DNA of 64,000 bases from contig NZ_CP015614.1 in assembly GCF_000635915.2 (NCBI RefSeq), forward strand, positions 1 to 64,000, read 5' to 3'. Position 1 is the first letter of the stretch. Every line of letters begins with the position of its first letter. The DNA is from Brevundimonas naejangsanensis. Its GTDB lineage: Bacteria > Pseudomonadota > Alphaproteobacteria > Caulobacterales > Caulobacteraceae. Positions 27,466-35,794 of the stretch are shown one piece after another. Position numbers and translations under genes: made by a program. The notes beneath the pieces are model-generated. The model was not told the origin of the DNA. It did not search any database and saw only the letters and a program-made list of their open reading frames with translations.

Positions 27466-28629
27466 ATGCGTGTCAAGAGTTTGATCCTGGCGTCGAGCGC
27501 GGCGGCCGCCCTGGCCCTGTCGGCCGGCGCTGCATCGGCTGAGCCCGATGGCTGGTACGGCGCGATCGACGCCGGCTACCACATCATCGACGACATCAAT
27601 ACGGAAGCCTCGGCGACCGGCCACAACTGGAACTGGGAAGTCAACGACGGCTGGGCGGCTTTTGCTCGCCTGGGCTACCGTTTCAACCCGAACTGGCGCG
27701 CTGAACTCGAAGGCGGCTACCGCTCGGGCGACATCGGCACCGTGCGCGCCGTCTCGGGTCCGCAGGGCCTGTGCAACCTGACGCCGGCCACCGGTCCGTG
27801 CCACTCGCCGGAAGGCGACATCACGTCGACCACCCTGATGGCCAACGTCATCTATGACTTCGGCACGCCGGACTGGACCCTGCGTCCGTTCGTCGGCCTG
27901 GGCGTGGGCGTCAACCGCGTCAACACCGACACCGTCGGCCGCCTGCGTCAGACGCCGGGCGTGGCCTTCGGCGCTGACGACAGCTCGACCAAGTTCGCCG
28001 CCCAGGCGATCGCCGGTCTGGCCTGGGCCGTCTCGGACCGCGCCAACGTCGACCTGACGTACCGTTACCTGACGGGCGACATGGAGTTCGACACCCGCAC
28101 CTCGGGCACGGGCGCCATTCCGTTCGGCACCCTGGCGGGCGACTATGACCAGTCGCACACCGTGACGCTGGGCCTGCGCTATGCGTTCGGCGCCGAGCCG
28201 GTCGCCCCGCCGCCGCCGCCCCCGCCGCCGCCGCCCCCGCCGCCTCCCCCGCCGCCGCCCCCGCCGCCGCCTCCGCCGCCTCCGGCCAAGCCGGCTGCCC
28301 GTCAGTTCGTGGTCTACTTCGACTTCGACCGTTCGGACCTGACGGCGGAAGCCCGCTCGGTGGTGACGCAAGCCGCCAACTACGCCAAGTCGGGCGCTCC
28401 GACGCGCGTGCTGGTGGTCGGCCACACCGACACCTCGGGCAACGCGGCCTACAACATGGGCCTGTCCAACCGCCGTGCGCGCACCGTGGCTGACGCCCTG
28501 GTCGCTCAAGGCGTCAACGGCGGCGTGATCTCGCTGGACGGCAAGGGCGAAACCGCCCCGGCCAAGGCCACCGGCGACGGCGTGCGCGAGCCGCTGAACC
28601 GCCGCGCCACCGTCGACATCAACTTCTAA
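27466..28629 (+). CDS. OmpA-family outer-membrane protein with 26-proline linker
   Basis: A 387-residue protein. The signal peptide (residues 1-25, cleavage after ASA) is followed by an eight-strand OmpA-like beta-barrel (about 30-243, starting GWYGAIDAGYHI). Then come 26 consecutive prolines (28207-28284) and a C-terminal OmpA domain (about 278-387) that binds peptidoglycan (VVYFDFDRSDLT, VVGHTDTSG, NRRAT). GGAGG is 10-11 bases before the ATG. Codon use is strongly biased and two hairpins follow the stop, as expected for an abundant outer-membrane protein that ties envelope to wall. Confidence 0.95.
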   Translation: MRVKSLILASSAAAALALSAGAASAEPDGWYGAIDAGYHIIDDINTEASATGHNWNWEVNDGWAAFARLGYRFNPNWRAELEGGYRSGDIGTVRAVSGPQGLCNLTPATGPCHSPEGDITSTTLMANVIYDFGTPDWTLRPFVGLGVGVNRVNTDTVGRLRQTPGVAFGADDSSTKFAAQAIAGLAWAVSDRANVDLTYRYLTGDMEFDTRTSGTGAIPFGTLAGDYDQSHTVTLGLRYAFGAEPVAPPPPPPPPPPPPPPPPPPPPPPPPPPAKPAARQFVVYFDFDRSDLTAEARSVVTQAANYAKSGAPTRVLVVGHTDTSGNAAYNMGLSNRRARTVADALVAQGVNGGVISLDGKGETAPAKATGDGVREPLNRRATVDINF

Positions 28630-28636
28630 GGCTCAA

Positions 28637-28660
28637 GGGGGCCGGTTCATCCCGGCCCCC
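28637..28660 (+). terminator. GC-rich hairpin after the OmpA gene
   Basis: GGGGGCCGG, six-base loop, CCGGCCCCC, beginning 8 bases after the stop. No T-run follows, so it may stabilise the mRNA end rather than terminate alone. Confidence 0.55.
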
Positions 28661-28686
28661 GCGACCATAGAAGCGTCGATAAGATC

Positions 28687-28727
28687 AAGGACGGTCAGCC
28701 CGCAGGGGCCGATCGTCCTTTTTCTTT
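28687..28727 (+). terminator. Rho-independent terminator
   Basis: AAGGACGGTC pairs with GATCGTCCTT (one G-U) around a 14-base loop and runs into TTTTTCTTT. This is the likely main terminator of the OmpA-like gene, before ugd. Confidence 0.82.
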
Positions 28728-28804
28728 GCGCCAAAGCCGCCCTTGCTGGCGCCTGTCTTCATCGACGGCTATCTGCTGAGGACGACTTCTAGAGGAGTGT
28801 TTTG

Positions 28805-30121
28805 ATGCGCGTCGCCATGATCGGAACGGGCTATGTCGGCCTGGTGTCTGGGGCCTGTTTCGCCGATTTCGGCCACACGGTGACCTGCGTCGACAAGGAC
28901 GCCTCCAAGATCGACCGCCTGCACCAGAACATCATGCCCATCTATGAGCCGGGCCTGGACGATCTGGTGGCGACCAACGTCAAGGACGGGCGCCTGTCCT
29001 TCGCCACGGACGGCGCCGAGGCCATCCGCAGGGCCGACGCCGTCTTCATCGCCGTCGGCACCCCCTCGCGGCGCGGCGACGGCCACGCGGACCTGTCCTA
29101 CGTCTATGCGGCGGCCGAAGAGATCGCCGATCTGATGCAGGGCTTCACGGTCGTGGTGACCAAGTCGACCGTCCCGGTCGGCACCGGCGACGAGATCGAG
29201 CGCATCATCCGCGAACGCCGTCCCGACGCCGACTTCGCCGTCGTCTCCAATCCCGAATTCCTGCGCGAAGGCGCCGCGATCGGCGACTTCAAGCGCCCCG
29301 ACCGCGTCGTCGTCGGCACGGACAACGAGCGCGCCCGCGCCGTCATGGCCGAACTCTATCGCCCGCTGAACCTGAACGAGACGCCGATCATGTTCACGGG
29401 CCGCCGCACGTCCGAGCTGATCAAATACGCCGCCAACGCCTTCCTGGCGATGAAGATCACCTTCATCAATGAAGTCGCCGACCTGTGCGAGGCGGTCGGC
29501 GCCGATGTGCAGCAGGTGGCCCGGGGCATCGGTCTGGACAATCGCATCGGCTCGAAATTCCTGCACGCCGGGCCGGGCTATGGCGGGTCGTGCTTTCCCA
29601 AGGACACCCTGGCCCTGGTGCGCACGGCGACCGACGCCGGCTCGCCGGTTCGCCTCATCGAGACGACGGTGGCCATCAACGACGCCCGCAAGAAGGCGAT
29701 GGCCGACCGCGTGGCCGAGGCGCTGGGCGGCGATCTGAAGGGGCGGACGGTCGCCCTGCTGGGCCTGACCTTCAAGCCGAACACCGACGACATGCGCGAT
29801 GCGCCGTCCCTGGATGTCGCGCCGGCCCTGATCGCGCGCGGGGCGACGGTTCAGGCGTTCGACCCCGAGGGCATGGAGGAGGCCGCCAAGCTTCTGGACG
29901 GCGTCGTCTTCAAGAGCGGCCCCTATGACGCGGTCGAGGGCGCCGACGTGGTGGTGATCCTGACCGAATGGAACCAGTTCCGCGCGCTGGATCTGGACCG
30001 GGTCAAGCTGCTGTTGAAGCAGCCGGTCATGGTCGATCTGCGCAACGTCTATCGCCCGGACGACATGAAGGCGCGGGGCTTCCGCTATACGTCGATCGGC
30101 CGACCCGACCACGCCGCCTGA
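28805..30121 (+). CDS. ugd: UDP-glucose 6-dehydrogenase
   Basis: The 438-residue NAD-dependent enzyme that makes UDP-glucuronate for surface polysaccharides. The Rossmann motif GTGYVGLVSG is at residues 7-16; the substrate segment NPEFLREG (about 155-162) and the catalytic Cys in GYGGSCFPKD (about 258-267) are intact, as is LGLTFKPNTDD. ATG 28805 has AGGAG upstream at about 9 bases; a TTG immediately before is the other possible start. It stands alone between terminators. Confidence 0.95.
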   Translation: MRVAMIGTGYVGLVSGACFADFGHTVTCVDKDASKIDRLHQNIMPIYEPGLDDLVATNVKDGRLSFATDGAEAIRRADAVFIAVGTPSRRGDGHADLSYVYAAAEEIADLMQGFTVVVTKSTVPVGTGDEIERIIRERRPDADFAVVSNPEFLREGAAIGDFKRPDRVVVGTDNERARAVMAELYRPLNLNETPIMFTGRRTSELIKYAANAFLAMKITFINEVADLCEAVGADVQQVARGIGLDNRIGSKFLHAGPGYGGSCFPKDTLALVRTATDAGSPVRLIETTVAINDARKKAMADRVAEALGGDLKGRTVALLGLTFKPNTDDMRDAPSLDVAPALIARGATVQAFDPEGMEEAAKLLDGVVFKSGPYDAVEGADVVVILTEWNQFRALDLDRVKLLLKQPVMVDLRNVYRPDDMKARGFRYTSIGRPDHAA

Positions 30122-30131
30122 TCAACGGCTT

Positions 30132-30254
30132 CTAGAAGAACAGGGCCCGTCCCGCCGCGATGACGACGGCGGCTGTGACCACGGCGGCGAACGCCGCTGT
30201 GGCGCCAAGCCTCAACGCCCTGCCCAGCGCCCGACCCGCCGCGTCGTCATCCAT
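30132..30254 (-). CDS. Possible 40-residue single-span membrane protein
   Basis: ATG 30254 opens a short frame with a GGAG-like site about 10 bases upstream. The product has an acidic N terminus (MDDDAAGRAL) and one hydrophobic helix (AAFAAVVTAAVVIAAG). An in-frame start at 30338 would add a basic extension that overlaps the terminator region. No family is recognised; it may not be a gene. Confidence 0.35.
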   Translation of the reverse strand: MDDDAAGRALGRALRLGATAAFAAVVTAAVVIAAGRALFF

Positions 30255-30336
30255 GCGAAGCTCCCTGATCGCGGACACCAAAGCCGCGCGGACAGGGAAC
30301 CGCAATAGGCGAACCGGCTTGGGGCAGGGCGGCGTC

Positions 30337-30369
30337 AAAGAAAAAGGGCGGCCCGGTCAAGGGCCGCCC
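30337..30369 (-). terminator. Rho-independent terminator of the OmpA-like lipoprotein gene
   Basis: On the minus strand: GGGCGGCCC, a six-base loop, GGGCCGCCC, then TTTTTCTTT. It starts 24 bases after the stop at 30394. Confidence 0.9.
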
Positions 30370-30393
30370 TGCATCCTCAACCCGGCGTCGGGA

Positions 30394-31068
30394 TCAGCCG
30401 GTGAACGGACGGATCAGGATTTCGACCCGGCGGTTCTGCGCCTTGCCCTGGACCGTATCGTTCGAAGCGATCGGATTGCGGGCGCTCATGCCGGCGACGT
30501 AGAGGCGCTCGCGCATCACGCCGCGGTCGATCAGATAGGAGGCGACGGACGACGCCCGGCGCTCCGACAGGGGCTGGTTGATCGCGTCGCCGCCCGAGGA
30601 GTCGGTGTGGCCGATAACGTCGACCATCGACCGATCGTACTCGTTCAGCACGCGGGCCACGTCGTCCAGCACCGGCAGGAAGCGGGCGTCCAGCGACGAC
30701 TGGCTGGACGCGAAGGTCACGTCCGACGGCATGCGCAGGACCAGGTTGTCGCCCTGGCGCGCCACGCCGACGCCGGTGCCCGACAGCTCGGCTTCCAGCG
30801 CGCGCTGCTGGCGGTCCATGTATTGGCCGACGCCGGCCCCGGCCAGGGCGCCGACGCCCGCGCCGATCAGCGCGTTCTTGCGGCCCTGTTCGCCGCTGGA
30901 GGTGTTGGTCAGATAGCCCAGCAGGGCGCCGCCGACGGCCCCGGCGATGGCGCCCGTGCCGGTGTTGTTGCGACGCGGCGCAGAGCTGTAGGGGTCAGTG
31001 GTGGTGCAGGCGGCGGCGCCCAGCAGGGCGGCGATGCTCAGGCCTGTGACGGCAAGCTTGGCGCGCAT
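30394..31068 (-). CDS. OmpA-family lipoprotein with glycine-zipper region
   Basis: A 224-residue predicted outer-membrane lipoprotein. The lipobox LLGAAAC places the lipidated Cys near residue 21. Gly-rich zipper segments follow (GAIAGAVGGALLGYL and NALIGAGVGALAGAGVGQYM, about 40-85), then an OmpA peptidoglycan-binding domain (about 110-224) with VIGHTDSSGG and NRRVEI. AAGGA lies 7 bases before ATG 31068. Related to the YiaD-type family; role in envelope-wall attachment is inferred. Confidence 0.9.
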   Translation of the reverse strand: MRAKLAVTGLSIAALLGAAACTTTDPYSSAPRRNNTGTGAIAGAVGGALLGYLTNTSSGEQGRKNALIGAGVGALAGAGVGQYMDRQQRALEAELSGTGVGVARQGDNLVLRMPSDVTFASSQSSLDARFLPVLDDVARVLNEYDRSMVDVIGHTDSSGGDAINQPLSERRASSVASYLIDRGVMRERLYVAGMSARNPIASNDTVQGKAQNRRVEILIRPFTG

Positions 31069-31188
31069 AGGTGATCCTTTCGATAGTGATCCGGTCGCAG
31101 GAACGCCGCCATATGGTGAAGGTTCCAATCTGTACCCGTCATGAACGGAACCGGCTGGGTTTTCGCAGCGGTTGCGACTGCGGCGAGC

Positions 31189-31217
31189 GTTGACCGCGCG
31201 GCCCCGGACCCCCATCT
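31189..31217 (+). promoter_or_regulatory. Candidate heat-shock sigma (RpoH) promoter for hsp20
   Basis: GTTGAC at 31189-31194 and CCCCCATCT at 31209-31217, about 15 bases apart. This fits the alphaproteobacterial RpoH pattern (CTTGA ... CCCCAT) and lies 74 bases before the Hsp20 ATG. Confidence 0.65.
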
Positions 31218-31290
31218 GTAACAGCGGCCGGGCGCTTTGCCGATCGCGGGAGGCGCCGGACGGCCGAGGTCGCTTTTCCATGAGGACCCC

Positions 31291-31713
31291 ATGACCACCC
31301 GCGCCTTGCTGTTCGACAGCCCCTTCCTGCTGGGCTTCGACCAAACCCGAGCCCTGATCGACCGCGCCGCCAAGGCGGCGGGCGAGAGCTATCCGCCCTA
31401 TAACGTCGAGCAGATCGGCGAGGCGGCCGTCCGCATCACCCTGGCGGTGGCCGGTTTCACGCCGGACGACCTGTCCGTCACCGTCGAGGGGCGCCAGCTG
31501 ACCATCACCGGCAAGCGCGAGGATGCAGGCCGCGACCCTCAGGCCTTCCTGCATCGCGGGATCGCCGCGCGCGGCTTCGTGCGCAGCTTCGTCCTGGCCG
31601 ATGGGCTGGAGATTTCCGGCGCGCAGCTGGAGCACGGCCTGCTGCACGTTGACCTGATCCGCCCGGAACAGGAAAAGCTGGTGCGGCGCATCCCCATCAC
31701 CACGACGGGCTGA
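31291..31713 (+). CDS. Small heat-shock protein, Hsp20/IbpA-like
   Basis: A 140-residue alpha-crystallin-type holdase chaperone. The crystallin domain spans about 35-125, with VRITLAVAGFTPDDLSVTVEG, the KREDAG loop and the FVLADGLEISGAQLEHGLLHVDL segment. It ends with RRIPI, an I-x-I type tail. GAGGA lies 4 bases before ATG 31291. A DUF1150 gene follows, an arrangement common in alphaproteobacteria. Confidence 0.93.
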   Translation: MTTRALLFDSPFLLGFDQTRALIDRAAKAAGESYPPYNVEQIGEAAVRITLAVAGFTPDDLSVTVEGRQLTITGKREDAGRDPQAFLHRGIAARGFVRSFVLADGLEISGAQLEHGLLHVDLIRPEQEKLVRRIPITTTG

Positions 31714-31772
31714 AAAAGCCGTCGAACCGCTCGGCTTTCCGGGCGTTCAGTCAAGCGTAAGGAGGCGGTCTT

Positions 31773-32027
31773 ATGACGCCCATCATGACCAAGAAGGACT
31801 TCGCCGGTTTCGGCGCCCCCGATCTCGTCTACGTCCGCGCCATCCGCGCCTCGGACGTGATGGCCGACGCCCACGTCGAGCCGGCGGCGGACATCGAGAT
31901 CGACCCGGACCAGATCCTGTACGCGGTGCACGGCGCCGACGGCGAGCGTCTGGCCGTCATGCTGGATCGCGAAACCGCCTTCGCCGCCGCCGTCGCGCAC
32001 GAGCTGGAGCCGGTCTCGGTCCATTGA
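31773..32027 (+). CDS. DUF1150 family protein
   Basis: An 84-residue protein. The segments FAGFGAPDLVYVRAI and LYAVHGADGERLAVMLDRETAFAAA match the DUF1150 pattern. It has a very strong ribosome site (AAGGAGG, 8 bases before ATG). It follows hsp20 by 59 bases on the same strand; DUF1150 genes are regularly paired with small heat-shock genes in this class, so a stress role is likely but not demonstrated. Confidence 0.85.
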   Translation: MTPIMTKKDFAGFGAPDLVYVRAIRASDVMADAHVEPAADIEIDPDQILYAVHGADGERLAVMLDRETAFAAAVAHELEPVSVH

Positions 32028-32079
32028 TATTGCTGGAAGAATAGAGGCGCGGGCCGCTGGGCGCCGCGCCTTTGGCCGG

Positions 32080-32544
32080 TCAGGCGGCCGTCTTGGACAC
32101 GTCCTTGACGAACAGGGCGCGGATGGCGTCCACGGTGCGCGCTTGGCGCAGTTGCTCGCGCAGCTCCGGCGAGCGCAGGGCGCGCGACACCGCCGCCAGG
32201 GCGCGCAGGTGCTCGGCGCCGGCGTCCGTCGGCGCGAACAGGGCGAACAGCAGATCGACCGGACGATCGTCCAGCGATTCATAGGCGACCGGCGTATCCA
32301 GTCGAACGAAGACGGCGCACACCTGCTCCAGCCCCTTGATGCGGGCGTGCGGCACGGCGACGCCGGATCCCAGGCCAGTCGAGCCGAGGGCTTCGCGTTC
32401 CAGCAGAGCCTCGAAGGCGCGCTCGGCGTCCATTCCCGTCGCGCTGGCGAAGGCCTCGGCGACGGCGTGCAGCGCCTGACGTTTGGATGAGGCGCCGCCT
32501 CGCAGGACGATTCCGTCCGGCGACAGCAAATCAGCAATGTCCAT
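32080..32544 (-). CDS. ptsN: Nitrogen-PTS enzyme IIA
   Basis: A 154-residue regulatory phosphoprotein of the PTS-Ntr chain. The phosphorylated His is in GVAVPHARIKGL (about residue 66), and the domain ends with REQLRQARTVDAIRALF. ATG 32544 was preferred to an upstream in-frame start at 32571 because it gives the family's usual N terminus (MDIADLLSPDGIVL). It lies downstream of hpf and rpoN on the same strand, the conserved rpoN-hpf-ptsN order. Confidence 0.93.
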   Translation of the reverse strand: MDIADLLSPDGIVLRGGASSKRQALHAVAEAFASATGMDAERAFEALLEREALGSTGLGSGVAVPHARIKGLEQVCAVFVRLDTPVAYESLDDRPVDLLFALFAPTDAGAEHLRALAAVSRALRSPELREQLRQARTVDAIRALFVKDVSKTAA

Positions 32545-32575
32545 GACTACCCCGAAAACGGTACCCGACATGTGC

Positions 32576-32611
32576 GGAAGGGCGAGGGCCTAATAGCGCC
32601 TTCGCCCTTCC
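32576..32611 (-). terminator. Long hairpin between hpf and ptsN
   Basis: GGAAGGGCGA pairs with TCGCCCTTCC around an inner GGC/GCC stem. There is no T-run, so partial termination or mRNA processing between hpf and ptsN is more likely than full termination. Confidence 0.5.
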
Positions 32612-32623
32612 ATAGGAAGTCTT

Positions 32624-33271
32624 TCAGCCGACGCGTTTGACCGCGCCGTTCACCGTACGCTCCGGGTCGATCCAGCCCACATTGCCGTCAGGGCGGCGAT
32701 AGACCACGGCCAGGCCGCCGTGGGCGGCGTTGCGGAACATCACCAGCGGATAGCCGGTCATGTCCAGTTCGGCCACGGCGCGTCCCACGGTCAGGGTGCG
32801 AATCTCGGACTGGGTCTCGGCGATCACCATGCCCACCGGAGGCGGCTCGTCCGGGCGGCCCGCGTCGCCGAACTCTTCATCCTCGACCGAATCGGGATCG
32901 CGGAAGATGGTCAGGGCGGCGACTTCGCGCGCCGCGTCCTCGGTCTTCTCGGGCGACAGGCCCTTGGGACCGATATGGTGATCCTTCAGGCGGCGCTTAT
33001 AGCGGCGGACCCGTTTCTCCAGCTTGTCCAGACTGTCGGAGAAAGCGGCCTGGGCGTCGCCGCCGAAACCGGTCGTCACCAGCGATTGGCCCGAAGCCAG
33101 ACGCACCCAGCAGTCTACGCGGAAACCATGGCGGTCCTTGGAGACCACGACCTCGGCGTCCTGGGCGCCGCGGGCGAAATATTTGCCGATGCCCTCTTCG
33201 AGTTCCTGGGAGATGCGCGAGCCTAGCGCTTCGCCGACATCCACTTGTTTGCCGCTGACTTGTATCTGCAT
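32624..33271 (-). CDS. hpf: Long-form ribosome hibernation promoting factor
   Basis: A 215-residue protein. Residues 1-105 form the HPF/RaiA ribosome-binding domain (MQIQVSGKQVDVGEAL, then DKLEKRVRRYKRRLKDHH). A variable linker precedes the C-terminal dimerisation domain (about 155-210, PLVMFRNAAHGGLAVVYRRPDGNVGWIDP) that makes long HPF capable of 100S ribosome formation. ATG 33271 fits the family N terminus. It sits between rpoN and ptsN. Confidence 0.94.
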   Translation of the reverse strand: MQIQVSGKQVDVGEALGSRISQELEEGIGKYFARGAQDAEVVVSKDRHGFRVDCWVRLASGQSLVTTGFGGDAQAAFSDSLDKLEKRVRRYKRRLKDHHIGPKGLSPEKTEDAAREVAALTIFRDPDSVEDEEFGDAGRPDEPPPVGMVIAETQSEIRTLTVGRAVAELDMTGYPLVMFRNAAHGGLAVVYRRPDGNVGWIDPERTVNGAVKRVG

Positions 33272-33347
33272 AGCCCTACAACGCGACGGACGGCGTTTGG
33301 TGTCAACGTCGATCACCGATTTGTGGTGAAGCTTGGCGGGGGCGTGA

Positions 33348-34874
33348 TCAGGCGGTCTTGAGCAGGCGACGGCGCTGGACGGACGACGGAATTTTCAAGG
33401 CTTCCCGGTACTTGGCGACCGTGCGCCGGGCGATGTCGATGCCCGCCTCATTGAGGATTTCGACGATCCGATCGTCGCTCAGCACCTCGCCGTCCGCGTC
33501 CTCGGCGTCGATCATGGTCTTTATCCGGCGACGCACCGCTTCGGCCGAATGTGCGGCGCCGCCGTCGCTGGACTGGATGGCGGCGGTGAAGAAGAACTTC
33601 AGCTCGAACACCCCGCGCGGGGTGGAGACGTATTTGTTCGATGTGACGCGGCTGACGGTGGATTCGTGCATCTCGATGGCTTCCGCCACCGTCTTCAGCG
33701 TCAGCGGACGCAGGAACTCGACGCCGAAGGCCAGGAAGGCGTCCTGCTGGCGCACGATCTCCGACGAGACCTTCAGGATGGTCTTGGCGCGCTGATCCAG
33801 CGACTTGACCAGCCAACTGGCCTGGGCGGCGCAGTCGGCGACGAAGGTCTTCTCCGTGTCGGACCGCGCCCCCGCCGCGATCACCGCATGATAGCGCTTG
33901 TCCATCAGCAGCCGGGGCAGGGTGTCGGCGTTCAGCTCGACCCGCCAGCCGCCGGCCGGGTCGGGGCGCACATGAACGTCGGGCACGACCGTCTGGGCCG
34001 GTTCCCCGCCGAACCCGGCGCCGGGACGCGGCGTCAGGCCCTTCAGCTCGGCGATCATCTCGGCCAGATCTTCGCCGTCGACGCCGCACGCCTTGCGCAG
34101 GGCGGTCAGGTCGCGCCGCGCCAGCAGCTCCAGGTTCTCCAGCAGGGCCGCCATCGCCGGATCGAAGCGGTTGCGCTCGACCAGTTGCAGCGTCAGGCAT
34201 TCGGCGATCGAACGGGCCATCACCCCCGTCGGCTCGAAGCCGTGGCAGACGCTCAGAACCGCTTCCACGCGGGCGACGTCCACGCCCAGCCGCCCGGCGA
34301 TCTCGGCCAGATCGGCGCGCAGATAACCGCCTTCGTCCGTGGCGTCGATCAGGGTCAGGGCGATGCCGTGGTCGGCCGCCGACAGGCCCGCCGCCGAGGC
34401 CTGGGCCTGCAGGTGCTCCCACAGGGTCAGGTCGCGATGATCGGGGCGCTCGCGCTCTTCGCCGTCAGCCATGCCGCCGGCGCCCGTGCGGGACCAGTCG
34501 TTCAGGCCGGGCTGGGCGGCGCCGTCCTCCTGACGGTCGCTGACCCGTTCGCCAGGCGCGGCGTCGCCGTACAGATCGTCCGAGGCGGCGTCCATGTTCT
34601 GGGCGTGGGCGTCGGACCCCTCGACGAAACTCAGTTCCGCCTCGCCGCCGTGGTCCGAGGCGGCGTCGGTGACGGCGTCGTTGGCGGAGTCTGGCGCGCT
34701 GTCGCCTCCCGCGTCAGCCTCGTCGCGTTGCAGCAGGGGATTGCGTTCCAGCTCGGCCTCGACGAAGGCCTCCAGCTCCAGGTTCGACAGTTGCAGCAGC
34801 TTGATCGCCTGCTGCAGTTGGGGCGTGATGACCAGCCCCTGCCCCTGCCTGACCTCCAGCCTCTGACCGATCAC
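33348..34874 (-). CDS. rpoN: RNA polymerase sigma-54 factor
   Basis: A 508-residue sigma factor for enhancer-dependent promoters. The N-terminal activator-binding region starts LEVRQGQGLVITPQLQQAIKLLQLS and continues with a long acidic segment (about 60-150) typical of region II. The core-binding domain, the helix-turn-helix (TVAEAIEMHESTVSRVTSNKYVSTP) and the RpoN box ARRTVAKYREALKIPSS (about 480-496) are intact. The start is GTG 34874. lptB lies upstream on the same strand. Confidence 0.96.
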   Translation of the reverse strand: MIGQRLEVRQGQGLVITPQLQQAIKLLQLSNLELEAFVEAELERNPLLQRDEADAGGDSAPDSANDAVTDAASDHGGEAELSFVEGSDAHAQNMDAASDDLYGDAAPGERVSDRQEDGAAQPGLNDWSRTGAGGMADGEERERPDHRDLTLWEHLQAQASAAGLSAADHGIALTLIDATDEGGYLRADLAEIAGRLGVDVARVEAVLSVCHGFEPTGVMARSIAECLTLQLVERNRFDPAMAALLENLELLARRDLTALRKACGVDGEDLAEMIAELKGLTPRPGAGFGGEPAQTVVPDVHVRPDPAGGWRVELNADTLPRLLMDKRYHAVIAAGARSDTEKTFVADCAAQASWLVKSLDQRAKTILKVSSEIVRQQDAFLAFGVEFLRPLTLKTVAEAIEMHESTVSRVTSNKYVSTPRGVFELKFFFTAAIQSSDGGAAHSAEAVRRRIKTMIDAEDADGEVLSDDRIVEILNEAGIDIARRTVAKYREALKIPSSVQRRRLLKTA

Positions 34875-34955
34875 GTCGCTTCAACCCCGCCTGCGCACCA
34901 AGTGGCCCGCTTCTTGCTGGGGATGATGGGGCAGAGCCGTTAACGGGCGGTGATC

Positions 34956-34978
34956 AGGCGCCGCAGCCAGCGGCGCCT
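34956..34978. terminator. Perfect 9-bp hairpin after lptB
   Basis: AGGCGCCGC, five-base loop, GCGGCGCCT, 9 bases beyond the lptB stop. No T-run on either strand; possibly a processing or stability element between lptB and rpoN. Confidence 0.4.
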
Positions 34979-34987
34979 CGCGGCGCC

Positions 34988-35788
34988 TTAGCCGTACATC
35001 TCGCCCAGATAGACGCGGCGCACCTCGGCGTCGGCGACGGCTTCGTCCGCCGTGCCTTCGAACAGGACCGCGCCCGACGAGATGATCGAAACGCGGTCGA
35101 TGATGTCCAGCGTCTCGCGCACATTGTGGTCGGTGATCAGCACGCCGATGCCCTGGCTCGACAGATAGCGGATCACCTGCCGGATATCGGCGATGGCCAG
35201 CGGATCGATGCCGGCGAACGGCTCGTCCAGCAGCATGAAGCTGGGGCGCGCGGCCAGGGCGCGGGCGATCTCGACGCGGCGCCGCTCGCCGCCGGACAGG
35301 CCGGTGGCCGGGGCGTGGCGCAGGTGGTCGATGCGCAGCTCCTCCAGCAGGCGGGACGTCTCGTCGCGCGCGCCGGCGGCGGTCTTCTCGCGCAGTTCGA
35401 CCACGGCCTTGACGTTCTGCTCGACCGTCATGCCGCGAAAGATGGAGGCTTCCTGCGCCAGATAGCCCAGACCCATGCGGGCGCGCTGGTACATGGGCTG
35501 CTGGGTGATGTCCTCATTGTCCAGCCAGATCGAGCCGCTGTCGGCGGGGATCAGGCCGGTGATCATGTAGAAGCAGGTGGTCTTGCCCGCCCCGTTGGGC
35601 CCCAGCAGGCCGCAGACCTCGCCGCGCTGGACGTTCAGGGAGACGTCGCGCACCACCTGCCGCTGGCCGAAGCTGCGGGCGATGTGCTCGACGCGCAGGC
35701 CTGTCGGGCGCGCGTCCTCGACCGCCGTCGCCGTCGGTTCGACGACCGGCGCGTCCAGGTTCAGGGCGGAGAGTTCCTTGCGCGCCAC
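34988..35788 (-). CDS. lptB: LPS export ABC transporter ATPase
   Basis: A 266-residue ATPase that powers lipopolysaccharide extraction from the inner membrane. Walker A LLGPNGAGKTTCF (about 62-74), the Q-loop YLAQEASIF, signature LSGGERRRVEIARAL and Walker B FMLLDEPFAGIDP are all intact. An N-terminal extension of about 30 residues precedes the usual start. It follows lptA by 6 bases. Confidence 0.96.
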   Translation of the reverse strand: MARKELSALNLDAPVVEPTATAVEDARPTGLRVEHIARSFGQRQVVRDVSLNVQRGEVCGLLGPNGAGKTTCFYMITGLIPADSGSIWLDNEDITQQPMYQRARMGLGYLAQEASIFRGMTVEQNVKAVVELREKTAAGARDETSRLLEELRIDHLRHAPATGLSGGERRRVEIARALAARPSFMLLDEPFAGIDPLAIADIRQVIRYLSSQGIGVLITDHNVRETLDIIDRVSIISSGAVLFEGTADEAVADAEVRRVYLGEMYG

Positions 35789-35794
35789 GCCGCC

